Shown here: positions 23,589-33,432 of the stretch, piece by piece
Layout of the letters: every line of letters begins with the position of its first letter
Numbering within the stretch: the first letter of the stretch is position 1
Source: DATHXC01 sp035459965
GTDB taxonomy: Bacteria > Pseudomonadota > Gammaproteobacteria > Burkholderiales > Methylophilaceae
Assembly: GCA_035459965.1 (NCBI GenBank)
Contig: DATHXC010000004.1
Coordinates: 310,001-374,000, forward strand
Length of the DNA stretch: 64,000 bases
Reading direction: 5' to 3'
Translations under genes and position numbers: made by a program
The notes under the pieces: model-generated
What the model was told of the DNA's origin: nothing
The model's input: the letters and a program-made list of their open reading frames with translations, nothing else
The model's database searches: none

Positions 23589-25027
23589 GTCAGCAGCCAC
23601 TTCAATTAATCGCCAAAGACGGCGTCACATTAAGCAACATTACAGCAGATAGTCGCCAGGTGGCTGCCAATAGCCTGTTTTTAGCTTATCCCGGCGAAAA
23701 GCTGGATGGACGTGATTTTATTGCACAGGCTGTGGCACAGGGTGCAGCGGCTGTGATCTGGGAGCAACAGGATTTTGCCTGGGACCCTCAGTGGCAAGTG
23801 ACAAATTATGTTGTCAGCGGCTTGCGCAGCCAGGCCGGATTTATTGCAGATGAATTTTACGGTCAACCCTCAAAGCAGTTGTGGATGATAGGGGTGACCG
23901 GCACCAACGGCAAAACTTCATGCAGCCAGTGGCTGGCACAGGCATTTAACACCCTCGGTCGCAAGACTGCTGTGTTGGGAACGCTGGGCAATGGTTTCCC
24001 AAATGCCTTGTCTGCCGCCATCAATACCACGCCTGACCCAATCAAGCTGCATGGCATGCTGGCCGATTATCTGAAACAAGGTGCGCAGGCGGTGGCGATG
24101 GAAGTGTCTTCGCATGGCCTGTACCAGGGTCGTGTGAATGGCGTGCATTTTGATGTGGCAGTGCTGACCAACCTCACGCGCGATCATCTGGATTATCACG
24201 GGGATATGGCCGGTTATGCCGCTGCCAAGCGCAAGCTTTTTGATTGGGACAGCCTCGGTTGTGCAGTGTTGAATGTAGACGATGAGTTTGGTCATCAGGT
24301 ATCGCAGGAGTTGACTGTGCGTGGCAAGCGAGTGCTGAGCTATGGCCTGAGTGCTGGTGATGTACGTGGTAGCGAACTCAAATTCAATGATAAAGGTTTC
24401 ACCATGCAGGTAAGTACGCCATTTGGCAGCGACACCTTACGTGTGCCTTTGCTTGGACGTTTCAACGCCTATAACGCACTTGCCGTATTGGCAACATTGC
24501 TGGTATCGAAAGTGTCATTGGACGATGCGGTCAACGTGATGGCCCAGCTGGAGCCGGTAGCAGGTCGCATGCAGCGTTATGGTGGTGGCCATCAACCGAT
24601 AGTGGTGATCGATTATGCCCATACCCCGGATGCACTGGAAAATGTATTGAGCACCCTGCGCGAGCAAGTCAAGGGTGAGTTGGTCTGCGTGTTTGGTTGT
24701 GGCGGTGATCGCGATGCAGGCAAGCGCCCATTGATGGGTAAGGTTGCCTCACAGCTAGCGGATAAAGTCATCCTCACTTCGGATAACCCGCGCAGCGAAA
24801 AACCACTGGATATTATCGATGCTATCAGCACAGGTATTGAAGGCGCATACAGCATCAACGCAGACAGGACGAGCGCAATCATGGGGGCAGTCACCTCTGC
24901 CGAGGCCGGCGATATCGTGCTGGTGGCCGGTAAAGGCCATGAAAATTACCAGGAAATCGCAGGGGTGAGGCATCCCTACAGCGATGCCGAAGTGGTCAGC
25001 CAGGCGCTGGAAAGGATGGCCGCATGA
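23585..25027 (+). CDS. murE: UDP-MurNAc-tripeptide ligase MurE (meso-diaminopimelate adding)
   Basis: 480 residues. The ATP-binding loop TGTNGKTS is at 105-112, and the carbamylated-lysine region and C-terminal domain are intact. The residue set DNPR in TSDNPRSEKP is the signature of enzymes that add meso-diaminopimelate rather than lysine, giving a Gram-negative type stem peptide. It acts in the cytoplasm on UDP-MurNAc-L-Ala-D-Glu. It overlaps ftsI and murF by four bases each. Confidence 0.98.
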   Translation: MSQQPLQLIAKDGVTLSNITADSRQVAANSLFLAYPGEKLDGRDFIAQAVAQGAAAVIWEQQDFAWDPQWQVTNYVVSGLRSQAGFIADEFYGQPSKQLWMIGVTGTNGKTSCSQWLAQAFNTLGRKTAVLGTLGNGFPNALSAAINTTPDPIKLHGMLADYLKQGAQAVAMEVSSHGLYQGRVNGVHFDVAVLTNLTRDHLDYHGDMAGYAAAKRKLFDWDSLGCAVLNVDDEFGHQVSQELTVRGKRVLSYGLSAGDVRGSELKFNDKGFTMQVSTPFGSDTLRVPLLGRFNAYNALAVLATLLVSKVSLDDAVNVMAQLEPVAGRMQRYGGGHQPIVVIDYAHTPDALENVLSTLREQVKGELVCVFGCGGDRDAGKRPLMGKVASQLADKVILTSDNPRSEKPLDIIDAISTGIEGAYSINADRTSAIMGAVTSAEAGDIVLVAGKGHENYQEIAGVRHPYSDAEVVSQALERMAA

Positions 25028-26397
25028 TGCAGCTTTCTGAAGCCGCACTCGCTACCCAGGGCCATGTGCTTGGTGAGGACGTCATGTTCACCAGCGTTGG
25101 CAGCGATAGTCGCAACCTGGCGCCGGAGCAGTTGTTTGTTGCCCTGCATGGCGAGAATTTTGACGGGCATGCCTATGCCAAGCTGTCGCTGGAGCAAGGC
25201 GCAATTGCCGCCATGATTTCTACCCAGCAAGGCAATATCACACCGGCCCTGCTGGTGAAAGACACGCGTCTTGCGCTGGGTGACCTCGCGGCACATTGGC
25301 GCAGCAAGTTCGATATTCCACTCGCTGCGATTACCGGCAGTAACGGCAAAACCACAGTGAAGGAAATGCTGGCTTGCATCCTACGCGCTGCCGCAGAAAG
25401 CGATGAAGCTGTCTTGGCTACGCAGGGGAACCTCAATAACGACATCGGTCTACCCATGACACTGCTCAAGCTGCGTGCCTGGCATCGTTACGCCGTGGCG
25501 GAGATGGGCATGAATCACGCCGGTGAAATCAGTTACCTGACCAAGCTGGGAAAACCTACCGTCGCACTGATCAATAACGCGACTACAGCCCATTTGGGCG
25601 GTTTGGGTTCAGTCGAAGACATCGCCAAAGCCAAGGGCGAGATATTTGAAGGGCTGGCTGCAGATGGCATTGCCATCATTAATGCAGACGATGACTACGC
25701 TGAACTATGGAAATCACTGGCGGAAAATCACAAGATCATCACTTTTGGCCTCAATGCACAAGCGGATGTAAGTGCGACCTATCAGCTGCATACCGATGCC
25801 AGCGATGTGCAAATGCTTACCCCTGAAGGCACTGTCGAATATCGCCTGCCGGTTGCAGGTTTGCACAACGTACGCAATGCCCTTGCTGCCTCTACAGTGG
25901 CTCTGGCTATGGGTGTGGATAAGCAGAAAATCGCACTCGGCCTGAGCGCATTCGGTGGTGTTAAAGGTCGCTTGCAACATAAAGCTGGCTTGAACGATGC
26001 GCTGGTGATCGACGATACCTACAACGCCAATCCTGCCTCGATGAAAGCGGCCATTGATGTGCTGGCAGTGCAGGCTGGCAAAAAAATCATGGTGATGGGT
26101 GATATGGGCGAATTGGGTAATGACGCCGCGGCCATGCATGCCGAAATCGGCAGTTATGCCCGCCAGGCTGGTGTGGAAGCCTTGCTGGTACTGGGTGAGT
26201 TAACCAGGGAAGCTGCGACTGCTTTTGGTGCCGGTGCCCAGCATTTTGAGTCACCAGAATCTCTCGCAGAAAACCTGCAATTGCGCATGCAGCCGGGCAT
26301 GACAGTCCTGGTAAAAGGCTCACGCTTCATGCGTATGGAGCGCGTGGTGAATTTAATTACGACAAAAAATACGGCAACACCTGAGGAGAAGCACTAA
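25024..26397 (+). CDS. murF: UDP-MurNAc-tripeptide-D-alanyl-D-alanine ligase MurF
   Basis: 457 residues with the Mur ligase P-loop TGSNGKTT at 104-111, followed by the central domain motif EMGMNHAGEISYLT and C-terminal DDTYNANPASM. It adds D-Ala-D-Ala (made by Ddl at 33429) to complete the UDP-MurNAc-pentapeptide. Its TAA stop overlaps the mraY ATG by one base in TAATG. Confidence 0.98.
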   Translation: MMQLSEAALATQGHVLGEDVMFTSVGSDSRNLAPEQLFVALHGENFDGHAYAKLSLEQGAIAAMISTQQGNITPALLVKDTRLALGDLAAHWRSKFDIPLAAITGSNGKTTVKEMLACILRAAAESDEAVLATQGNLNNDIGLPMTLLKLRAWHRYAVAEMGMNHAGEISYLTKLGKPTVALINNATTAHLGGLGSVEDIAKAKGEIFEGLAADGIAIINADDDYAELWKSLAENHKIITFGLNAQADVSATYQLHTDASDVQMLTPEGTVEYRLPVAGLHNVRNALAASTVALAMGVDKQKIALGLSAFGGVKGRLQHKAGLNDALVIDDTYNANPASMKAAIDVLAVQAGKKIMVMGDMGELGNDAAAMHAEIGSYARQAGVEALLVLGELTREAATAFGAGAQHFESPESLAENLQLRMQPGMTVLVKGSRFMRMERVVNLITTKNTATPEEKH

Positions 26398-27506
26398 TGC
26401 TACTGGAACTCGCACAATGGCTATCTCATGACCTGCATATCCGTACCTTTAATGTATTCAACTACATTACCCTGCGTGCTGTATTGGCGACCATGACTGC
26501 ACTGACGATCTCATTCGTGGTTGGCCCGGTGTTGATACGTAAGCTGACCCAATACAAGGTAGGTCAGTCTGTGCGTGATGATGGTCCGCAAACGCACTTG
26601 GTGAAAGCTGGTACGCCAACCATGGGCGGCGCATTGATCCTGGTTTCCATTGCAGTTTCCACCCTGTTGTGGGCAGATTTGAGCAACCGTTTTGTGTGGG
26701 TGGTCCTGTTTACCACACTGGGCTTCGGCATCGTGGGCTGGGTAGATGACTGGCGCAAAGTGGTCTATCGCAATCCAAAGGGGTTGTCTGCCAAAGAGAA
26801 GTATTTCTGGCAATCGCTCATCGGGTTTTCAGTGGCTATCTATCTGTTCACGACAGCAACCGTACCGGCGGAAACTACACTGGTGTTTCCTTTCTTTAAG
26901 CACCTGGTATTGCCGATGGGCGCTGTGGCTTTCATCGTACTGACCTACCTGGTGGTGGTTGGCACCAGTAATGCCGTCAACCTCACCGATGGCCTGGATG
27001 GCTTGGCCATTATGCCTACCGTGATGGTGGCTTCAGCACTGGCTATCTTCGCCTACGCTACTGGTCACCTATATTTTTCCAAATACCTGGGTATCCCTTA
27101 CGTGCCGGGTGCTGGTGAGCTCACTGTATTCTGCGCCGCCATGGCAGGTGCTGGGCTTGGCTTCCTATGGTTCAACGCATACCCGGCAGAAGTGTTCATG
27201 GGTGATGTCGGCGCACTGGCGCTGGGTGCTGCACTGGGCACTGTTGCCGTGATCGTGCGCCAGGAAATCGTGTTGTTCATCATGGGTGGCGTGTTCGTGA
27301 TGGAAACGCTGTCTGTTGCAGCACAGGTGACCTATTTCAAGTACACCAAACAGAAGTTTGGTGTGGGTAAGCGCATCTTCCTCATGGCGCCGCTACATCA
27401 CCACTATGAACAAAAAGGCTGGAAAGAAACGCAGGTTGTGGTGCGCTTCTGGATCATCACGATGATGCTGGTACTAGTTGGACTTGCTTCACTAAAAATA
27501 CGATGA
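26397..27506 (+). CDS. mraY: Phospho-MurNAc-pentapeptide transferase MraY
   Basis: 369 residues, with ten predicted membrane helices. The catalytic aspartates lie in GWVDDWRKV (about 115-123), NLTDGLDGLA (about 197-206) and the C-terminal loop PLHHHYEQKGW carries the MraY histidine motif. It transfers phospho-MurNAc-pentapeptide to undecaprenyl phosphate to make lipid I at the inner membrane. Overlaps murD by four bases. Confidence 0.98.
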   Translation: MLLELAQWLSHDLHIRTFNVFNYITLRAVLATMTALTISFVVGPVLIRKLTQYKVGQSVRDDGPQTHLVKAGTPTMGGALILVSIAVSTLLWADLSNRFVWVVLFTTLGFGIVGWVDDWRKVVYRNPKGLSAKEKYFWQSLIGFSVAIYLFTTATVPAETTLVFPFFKHLVLPMGAVAFIVLTYLVVVGTSNAVNLTDGLDGLAIMPTVMVASALAIFAYATGHLYFSKYLGIPYVPGAGELTVFCAAMAGAGLGFLWFNAYPAEVFMGDVGALALGAALGTVAVIVRQEIVLFIMGGVFVMETLSVAAQVTYFKYTKQKFGVGKRIFLMAPLHHHYEQKGWKETQVVVRFWIITMMLVLVGLASLKIR

Positions 27507-28891
27507 AATTAGAACTCAAAGACAAACAGGTGCTGGTGTTGGGTCTCGGTGATACCGGGCTCTCGGCCTTGCGCTGGCTCAAGAGCCAGGGTGCGCAGCT
27601 GTCTGTGGCTGATACGCGTGATGCGCCAGCCAATGTCGCTTTGGTGCAGGATGAGATGCCGGGAACGACAATCTATCTTGGTGCCTTTAACCACGCAACT
27701 TTTGCAGCGGCAGAGTTGATTGTGATTAGCCCGGGTGTGCCATTGGCCGAGCCACAGGTACAGGCCGCAATCAGCCGCGGGATTTCCGTCGTCGGCGATG
27801 TCGAGCTGTTTGCGCAATATCGTCCGGCTACGGCAAAAATCATCGCAATTACCGGTTCTAACGGCAAGAGCACAGTGACCACGCTGGTTGGTGAGATGTG
27901 CCAGGCTGCCGGGCTCAAGACAGTGGTGGCAGGCAATATCGGCCTGCCGGTACTGGATACGCTAGTGCCGGACTTTATGGGTGGCGAGACTCCAGACGTT
28001 TACGTGTTGGAGCTTTCCAGTTTCCAACTGGAAACCACGAGTTCACTACAGGCCGATGCGGCGACGGTGCTGAATATCTGCGATGACCACCTGGACAGGT
28101 ATGCCGACCTCAAGGCTTATGCCGATGCAAAGGCACGTATCTTTATTGATGCGAAAACGCAGGTGCTTAATCGCCAGGATAGCTGGAGTTTGGCTATGGC
28201 TGAGATTGAGATTAATCAAATCACTTTCGGTACCGATGTACCCAACACAGCTAGCGATCTTGGCCTGATACAAGAAGACGGCCAAGCATGGCTGGCGCTA
28301 GGCGGCAATAAATTGATAGGCACAAGCGAAATGCGCATCGCCGGTTTGCACAATGCAGCCAATGCCTTGGCCGCCTTGGCCTTGTGCCGCGCCATAGACC
28401 TGGATACAGCGCCGCTGTTGAATGCGCTGCGCGAGTTCAAGGGCTTGCCGCATCGAGTACAGTGGGTAGCCGAATTGCTGGGCGTGGCTTTCTATGATGA
28501 CTCCAAAGGCACCAACGTGGGTGCTACTTGTGCTGCACTGGCTGGCTTGCCGCAAAAAGTGGTGTTGATTGCAGGCGGTGACGGTAAAGGCCAGGATTTC
28601 TCCCCGCTGCAATCACCAGTTGGCCAAAATGCGCGCGCTGTGGTGTTGATCGGGCGCGACGCGACACAGATCGAATCTGTACTTCGCAATAGTGCTGTAC
28701 CACTTATCCATGCAGATAGCTTGGAAGAAGCCGTACAAAAAGCCTTTGAGGTAGCGCAATCTGGCGATGCTGTATTGCTGTCACCTGCCTGCGCCAGCTT
28801 TGATATGTTCCGCAATTATGAGCATCGTGCCGAAGTATTCGTCGGTGCCGTCAATGCGTTGGTCGGCCGTGTTGTGAGAGGGTCTGCTTAA
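27503..28891 (+). CDS. murD: UDP-MurNAc-L-alanine:D-glutamate ligase MurD
   Basis: 462 residues. An N-terminal Rossmann-like domain (VLVLGLGDTGLSAL) is followed by the ATP loop TGSNGKST at 118-125 and SSFQLETT, the MurD-specific substrate stretch, and DDSKGTNVGA in the C-terminal domain. It adds D-glutamate to UDP-MurNAc-L-Ala. TAATG overlap with ftsW. Confidence 0.98.
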   Translation: MKLELKDKQVLVLGLGDTGLSALRWLKSQGAQLSVADTRDAPANVALVQDEMPGTTIYLGAFNHATFAAAELIVISPGVPLAEPQVQAAISRGISVVGDVELFAQYRPATAKIIAITGSNGKSTVTTLVGEMCQAAGLKTVVAGNIGLPVLDTLVPDFMGGETPDVYVLELSSFQLETTSSLQADAATVLNICDDHLDRYADLKAYADAKARIFIDAKTQVLNRQDSWSLAMAEIEINQITFGTDVPNTASDLGLIQEDGQAWLALGGNKLIGTSEMRIAGLHNAANALAALALCRAIDLDTAPLLNALREFKGLPHRVQWVAELLGVAFYDDSKGTNVGATCAALAGLPQKVVLIAGGDGKGQDFSPLQSPVGQNARAVVLIGRDATQIESVLRNSAVPLIHADSLEEAVQKAFEVAQSGDAVLLSPACASFDMFRNYEHRAEVFVGAVNALVGRVVRGSA

Positions 28892-30051
28892 TGTACATAC
28901 TCAGCAGCCGCGACAAGATCAGCTCACCAACCTATGACCAGGGTTTGCTGTGGGTCACGCTTATTTTGCTCGGCATAGGCCTGGTGATGGTCTATTCCGC
29001 TTCGATTGCGCTGGCAGAGGCCGATAAGGCGACCGGTCACCAGACCACCTATTTCCTGGTGCGCCAGGCCATTTACGTCATTATCAGCATCGTTGCCGGG
29101 CTGATGGCTTTCCAAATACCGACTGAAACCTGGCAGAAGCTGGCGCCCTACCTGTTCCTCACGGGTATTGCCTTGCTGGTGCTGGTGCTTATCCCGGGCA
29201 TAGGCCGTAACGTTAATGGTAGTCGCCGTTGGCTGTCATTGTTCGTCATCAATGTGCAGCCTTCCGAATTCATGAAACTGTTTGCGGCGATTTACGTGGC
29301 GGATTACACCATCCGCAAGGCTGCGCTAATGGATAGCTTCACCCGTGGCTTTTTGCCCATGTTGGGTGTGATGCTGCTGGTTGGGGGCCTGCTGCTGCGT
29401 GAGCCGGATTTTGGCGCTTTTGCGGTAGTCGCTGCCATCTCCATCTCCATCCTGTGGCTGGGCGGTATCAATGGCCGCATCTTTATTGGCCTGCTGATAC
29501 TGCTGATTGTCGGCTTCATCATCCTGATCTGGAGCTCACCATACCGCCTGCAACGCATCATCGGTTTTATGGATCCATGGGCCGATCCTTATGGCAAAGG
29601 CTACCAGCTGTCACACGCACTAATCGCTTTCGGTCGCGGTGAATGGTTCGGCGTCGGCCTCGGCGCCAGCGTGGAGAAGCTGCTTTACCTGCCGGAAGCC
29701 CATACCGACTTCCTGCTGGCCGTGATCGCCGAAGAGCTGGGTTTTGTCGGCGTACTTACGGTGGTTGCACTGTTCGCCTGGGTTGTGCTCCGTGCGTTCG
29801 GTATCGCCAAGGAAGCCATCAACAACGAACGTTACTTCTCTGCATTGCTGGCACAAGGTATAGGCGTGTGGATAGGCGTGCAGGGCATTATCAACATGGG
29901 CGTGAACATGGGCATATTGCCTACCAAGGGCCTGACATTACCGCTGTTGTCTTTCGGTGGTAGCGGCATTTTGGCTAATTGCATCGCGCTGGCTGTAGTG
30001 CTGCGAATCGATTGGGAGAATAGGCGTTTGCAGAAAGGCCTGCCGGTATGA
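28891..30051 (+). CDS. ftsW: Septal peptidoglycan glycosyltransferase FtsW (SEDS)
   Basis: 386 residues, about ten membrane helices. SEDS hallmarks are visible: NGSRRWLSLFVINVQPSEF and the catalytic-aspartate region LREPDFGAF, followed by PYRLQRIIGFMDPW and the C-terminal GLTLPLLSFGGSG. It polymerises lipid II at the septum together with FtsI. The gene overlaps murD by one base and murG by four. Confidence 0.98.
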   Translation: MYILSSRDKISSPTYDQGLLWVTLILLGIGLVMVYSASIALAEADKATGHQTTYFLVRQAIYVIISIVAGLMAFQIPTETWQKLAPYLFLTGIALLVLVLIPGIGRNVNGSRRWLSLFVINVQPSEFMKLFAAIYVADYTIRKAALMDSFTRGFLPMLGVMLLVGGLLLREPDFGAFAVVAAISISILWLGGINGRIFIGLLILLIVGFIILIWSSPYRLQRIIGFMDPWADPYGKGYQLSHALIAFGRGEWFGVGLGASVEKLLYLPEAHTDFLLAVIAEELGFVGVLTVVALFAWVVLRAFGIAKEAINNERYFSALLAQGIGVWIGVQGIINMGVNMGILPTKGLTLPLLSFGGSGILANCIALAVVLRIDWENRRLQKGLPV

Positions 30052-31133
30052 GTAATACGCTACTCATCATGGCAGCAGGCACTGGCGGGCACATCATGCC
30101 TGGTCTGGCTGTGGCAGAGGCTATGCGTGGCCGTGGCTGGAATGTGCATTGGCTGGGTACGCGACATGGCATGGAGAACAGCCTTGTGCCGCCACATGCC
30201 ATCCCGATGACAAGCCTGAATTTTTCGGGCCTGCGCGGCAAGGGTTGGTCACATACCCTTAAAGGCATTTTCAAGCTTGTTGGTGCTGCGATGACCGCAT
30301 GGCGCCTAATGGGAAAACTAAAGCCCAATGTCGTACTCGGTATGGGTGGCTATGTCACTGTGCCCGGTGGCTGGGCGGCGCGTTTACGCAGGCTGCCATT
30401 GGCGATTATCAATGCTGACGCAGCCCTGCTCATGTCCAACCGTGCGCTGGCTTCTTCTGCAACCAGCGTCCTGTTCGGCTTTGAAGGTGGTGCCGAGTCG
30501 CTGGGGAGTCTGGCTGGCAAGGCTCGCGTGACCGGCAACCCGGTGCGTGCGCAGATCGCAGCGATCCCCTTGCCAGATGCACGTTACTCTCTACGTAGCG
30601 GCCCCCTGAAATTGCTAGTGATTGGTGGCAGCCTGGGGGCGCAGGTCTTGAATGAAACAGTGCCACGCGCATTGGCCTTGATTCCAGCGGTGAGTCGCCC
30701 TGTAGTCACGCATCAGTCTGGCGTGCAGCACGTCACTGCTTTGCAGGTCGCATACGATGCTGCTGGTGTAAAAGCTACCGTACAGCCATTTATCGAAGAC
30801 ATGGCCAGTGCTTATGCCGAAGCGGATCTGCTGGTGTGCCGTGCCGGTGCGGTCACCGTGAGTGAGCTGGCCGTGGCTGGTGTGCCGAGCGTGCTGGTGC
30901 CACTCATTGTTTCCACTACCTCACACCAGCAGGATAACGCTCACTGGATGGCAGCACATGGCGCAGCTATCCATATCTCACAAAAGGAACTCACGGCAGA
31001 AAACCTGGCGCAGTTGCTGCGCAGCATATCCCGCGAACGGTTGCTCGATATGGCGCGGGCTGCACGCAATCTGGGTCGCCCACGTGCAACTGAAGCGATT
31101 GCAGATGAACTTGAAAGGATCGCCCTGCCATGA
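30048..31133 (+). CDS. murG: UDP-GlcNAc: lipid I N-acetylglucosaminyltransferase MurG
   Basis: 361 residues, GT28 family. The N-terminal Gly-rich loop AGTGGHIMPGLAVAE (about 9-23), second loop GMGGYVTVPGG and the C-terminal donor-binding VIGGSLGAQVLNE and CRAGAVTVSELA are all present. It adds GlcNAc to lipid I, giving lipid II, at the inner face of the membrane. Four-base overlaps on both sides. Confidence 0.98.
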   Translation: MSNTLLIMAAGTGGHIMPGLAVAEAMRGRGWNVHWLGTRHGMENSLVPPHAIPMTSLNFSGLRGKGWSHTLKGIFKLVGAAMTAWRLMGKLKPNVVLGMGGYVTVPGGWAARLRRLPLAIINADAALLMSNRALASSATSVLFGFEGGAESLGSLAGKARVTGNPVRAQIAAIPLPDARYSLRSGPLKLLVIGGSLGAQVLNETVPRALALIPAVSRPVVTHQSGVQHVTALQVAYDAAGVKATVQPFIEDMASAYAEADLLVCRAGAVTVSELAVAGVPSVLVPLIVSTTSHQQDNAHWMAAHGAAIHISQKELTAENLAQLLRSISRERLLDMARAARNLGRPRATEAIADELERIALP

Positions 31134-32527
31134 AACATAAAGTAAAAAATGTGCACTTTGTCGGCATCGGTGGTTCCGGTATGAGCGGTATCGCCGAGGT
31201 GCTGGTGAATCTGGGCTTTAGCGTCAGCGGCTCCGACCTGGCCGTGAATGCCACAACACAACGCCTGGTGAGCCTGGGTGCGAAGGTATACCAAGGCCAT
31301 GCTGCCGAGAACCTGAGCGATGCAGATGTCGTCGTGGTGTCGACTGCAGTGAGCGAAACCAACCCTGAAGTGGTTGAAGCGCGCATGCACAATATCCCGG
31401 TAGTGCCACGAGCACTGATGCTGGCTGAGTTGATGCGCTTTCGCCAGGGTATCGCCGTGGCAGGGACGCATGGCAAAACTACCACTACCAGTCTGATTGC
31501 CAGCATACTGGCTGAAGCAGGCATGGACCCGACCTACGTGATCGGCGGTCGCCTGGAATCTGCCAATAGTAATGCACGTCTCGGTACTGGTGAATTCATC
31601 GTGGCCGAGGCTGATGAGTCTGATGCTTCCTTCCTGCACCTGACGCCTGTGCTGTCAGTCGTGACCAACATCGATGCCGACCATATGGATACGTATGGTC
31701 ATGATTTCGAGAAGCTCAAGGGTGCATTTATCGAGTTCCTGCAACGCCTGCCGTTCTATGGCATGGCGGTGGTGTGTATAGATGACGCGAATATCCGCGC
31801 CATCCTGCCCAGTGTTTCCAAACCTATCATGCCTTATGGCTTCTCCGAGGATGCACGCATCCGTGCCATCAATGTAAGACCTGATGGCAGCCAGATGCAT
31901 TTCACAGTGCAGCGCATCAATGGTGTGACTACCGAGTTTGATGTCACCTTGAATCTGCCCGGCAACCATTATGTGTTGAATGCCTTGGCCGCAATCGCGG
32001 TGGCCAGTGAACTGAATGTGCCGGATGCCGCCATCATAAAGGCGCTGAAAGAATTCAAGGGCGTGGGTCGCCGCTTTGAGCGCTACGGTGAAGTGAAGGC
32101 AAAAGATGGTGGTGAATTTACGCTGATTGATGATTATGGCCATCACCCTGTGGAGATGCAGGCAGTGATTGCCGCTGCGCGTGGCGCCTTCCCGGATCGC
32201 CGCCTGGTGCTTGCCTTCCAGCCACATCGTTATACCCGTACCCGCGATTGTTTCGAGGATTTCGTCAAGGTGCTGTCTGGTGCCGATGCTGTATTGCTGA
32301 CGGAAGTCTACCCTGCCGGAGAAGCGCCGATTGTGGCCGCTGACGGCCGTTCACTGGTGCGTGCGGTGCGCGTGGCCGGCAAGGTCGAGCCGCTGTTTGT
32401 CGAGACTACAGCCGAGCTGCCACAAGCCATTCATGATCTGGCCAGGGCGGGCGATGTGGTGATTGTGATGGGGGCTGGTTCTATAGGCCAGGTGGCAGCA
32501 AAAACCAGGGAGGCAGCACAGGCATGA
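31130..32527 (+). CDS. murC: UDP-MurNAc:L-alanine ligase MurC
   Basis: 465 residues. HFVGIGGSGMSGIAEV (about 9-24) binds UDP; the ATP loop GTHGKTTT is at 112-119; EADESDASFLHL and DDYGHHPVE are the conserved catalytic and substrate segments. It catalyses the first amino-acid addition to UDP-MurNAc. It overlaps murG and murB by four bases each. Confidence 0.98.
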   Translation: MKHKVKNVHFVGIGGSGMSGIAEVLVNLGFSVSGSDLAVNATTQRLVSLGAKVYQGHAAENLSDADVVVVSTAVSETNPEVVEARMHNIPVVPRALMLAELMRFRQGIAVAGTHGKTTTTSLIASILAEAGMDPTYVIGGRLESANSNARLGTGEFIVAEADESDASFLHLTPVLSVVTNIDADHMDTYGHDFEKLKGAFIEFLQRLPFYGMAVVCIDDANIRAILPSVSKPIMPYGFSEDARIRAINVRPDGSQMHFTVQRINGVTTEFDVTLNLPGNHYVLNALAAIAVASELNVPDAAIIKALKEFKGVGRRFERYGEVKAKDGGEFTLIDDYGHHPVEMQAVIAAARGAFPDRRLVLAFQPHRYTRTRDCFEDFVKVLSGADAVLLTEVYPAGEAPIVAADGRSLVRAVRVAGKVEPLFVETTAELPQAIHDLARAGDVVIVMGAGSIGQVAAKTREAAQA

Positions 32528-33432
32528 TGGCTGAACGCAACATACCGTACCAAGGCACCTTGCGACTTGAAGAGCCGATGGCACGCTATACCAGCTGGCG
32601 CGTGGGTGGCCCTGCTGAACGTTTCTATATCCCGGCCGGTATTGCCGACCTGAGTGCGTTTCTACAAAGCTTGAACGAAGACGAGCCCGTGCATTTTATC
32701 GGGCTGGGTTCCAACCTGCTGGTACGCGATGGCGGCGTGCGTGGCACTGTGGTGCTGATGCACAACGTGCTTACCACGCTGAAAATCGAAAATGACTACG
32801 TGTATGCAGAAGCAGGCGTGACCTGCGCCAAGCTGGCCAAATTCAGCGCACGCCAACATCGGCACGGTGCCGAGTTTATGGCTGGCATTCCCGGCACAGT
32901 GGGCGGTGCGCTGGCTATGAATGCCGGTTGTCATGGCGGCGAAACCTGGGATGTAGTGAAAAAAGTGATGACCATCGATCCGCATGGTGTGGTGCGCCAG
33001 CGCCAGAAAGATGAGTTCGTGGCGAGCTACCGCCATGTAGAGATGCCGTCGCAGGAGTGGTTCCTGGCCGCATGGTTTGAGCTGATTGAGGGCGACGCCA
33101 GCGAGGCAGAGCAAAAGATCAAGAGCTTGCTCGCCAAACGCCTGGCAACCCAGCCGCTGAACTGGCCAAATGCGGGATCCACTTTCCGTAATCCGCCCGG
33201 TGACTTTGCTGCGCGATTAATTGAAACCTGCGGGCTCAAGGGCCATGTCATCGGTGGGGCGCAGGTATCGGAGAAACATGCCAATTTCATCGTCAATCTG
33301 GGTACGGCAACAGCAGCCGATATTGAGCAGCTGATCGCCCTGATGCGCGATACGGTGAAAACACAGACAGGCATAGATTTGCAGCAGGAAGTGCGCGTGA
33401 TTGGTGAAGCAGTGAGAGGTGCGAGTGTATGA
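32524..33432 (+). CDS. murB: UDP-N-acetylenolpyruvoylglucosamine reductase MurB
   Basis: 302 residues, FAD-dependent, type I-like by length. TSWRVGGPAERFYIP, GLGSNLLVRDGGVRGTVV and GIPGTVGGALAMNAGCHGGE form the FAD-binding core; WPNAGSTFRNPPGDFAARLI has the catalytic Ser and KHANFIVN the final conserved Asn/His region. It reduces the enolpyruvyl ether to make UDP-MurNAc. Two adjacent ATG codons (32524 and 32527) are both possible starts. Confidence 0.98.
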   Translation: MMAERNIPYQGTLRLEEPMARYTSWRVGGPAERFYIPAGIADLSAFLQSLNEDEPVHFIGLGSNLLVRDGGVRGTVVLMHNVLTTLKIENDYVYAEAGVTCAKLAKFSARQHRHGAEFMAGIPGTVGGALAMNAGCHGGETWDVVKKVMTIDPHGVVRQRQKDEFVASYRHVEMPSQEWFLAAWFELIEGDASEAEQKIKSLLAKRLATQPLNWPNAGSTFRNPPGDFAARLIETCGLKGHVIGGAQVSEKHANFIVNLGTATAADIEQLIALMRDTVKTQTGIDLQQEVRVIGEAVRGASV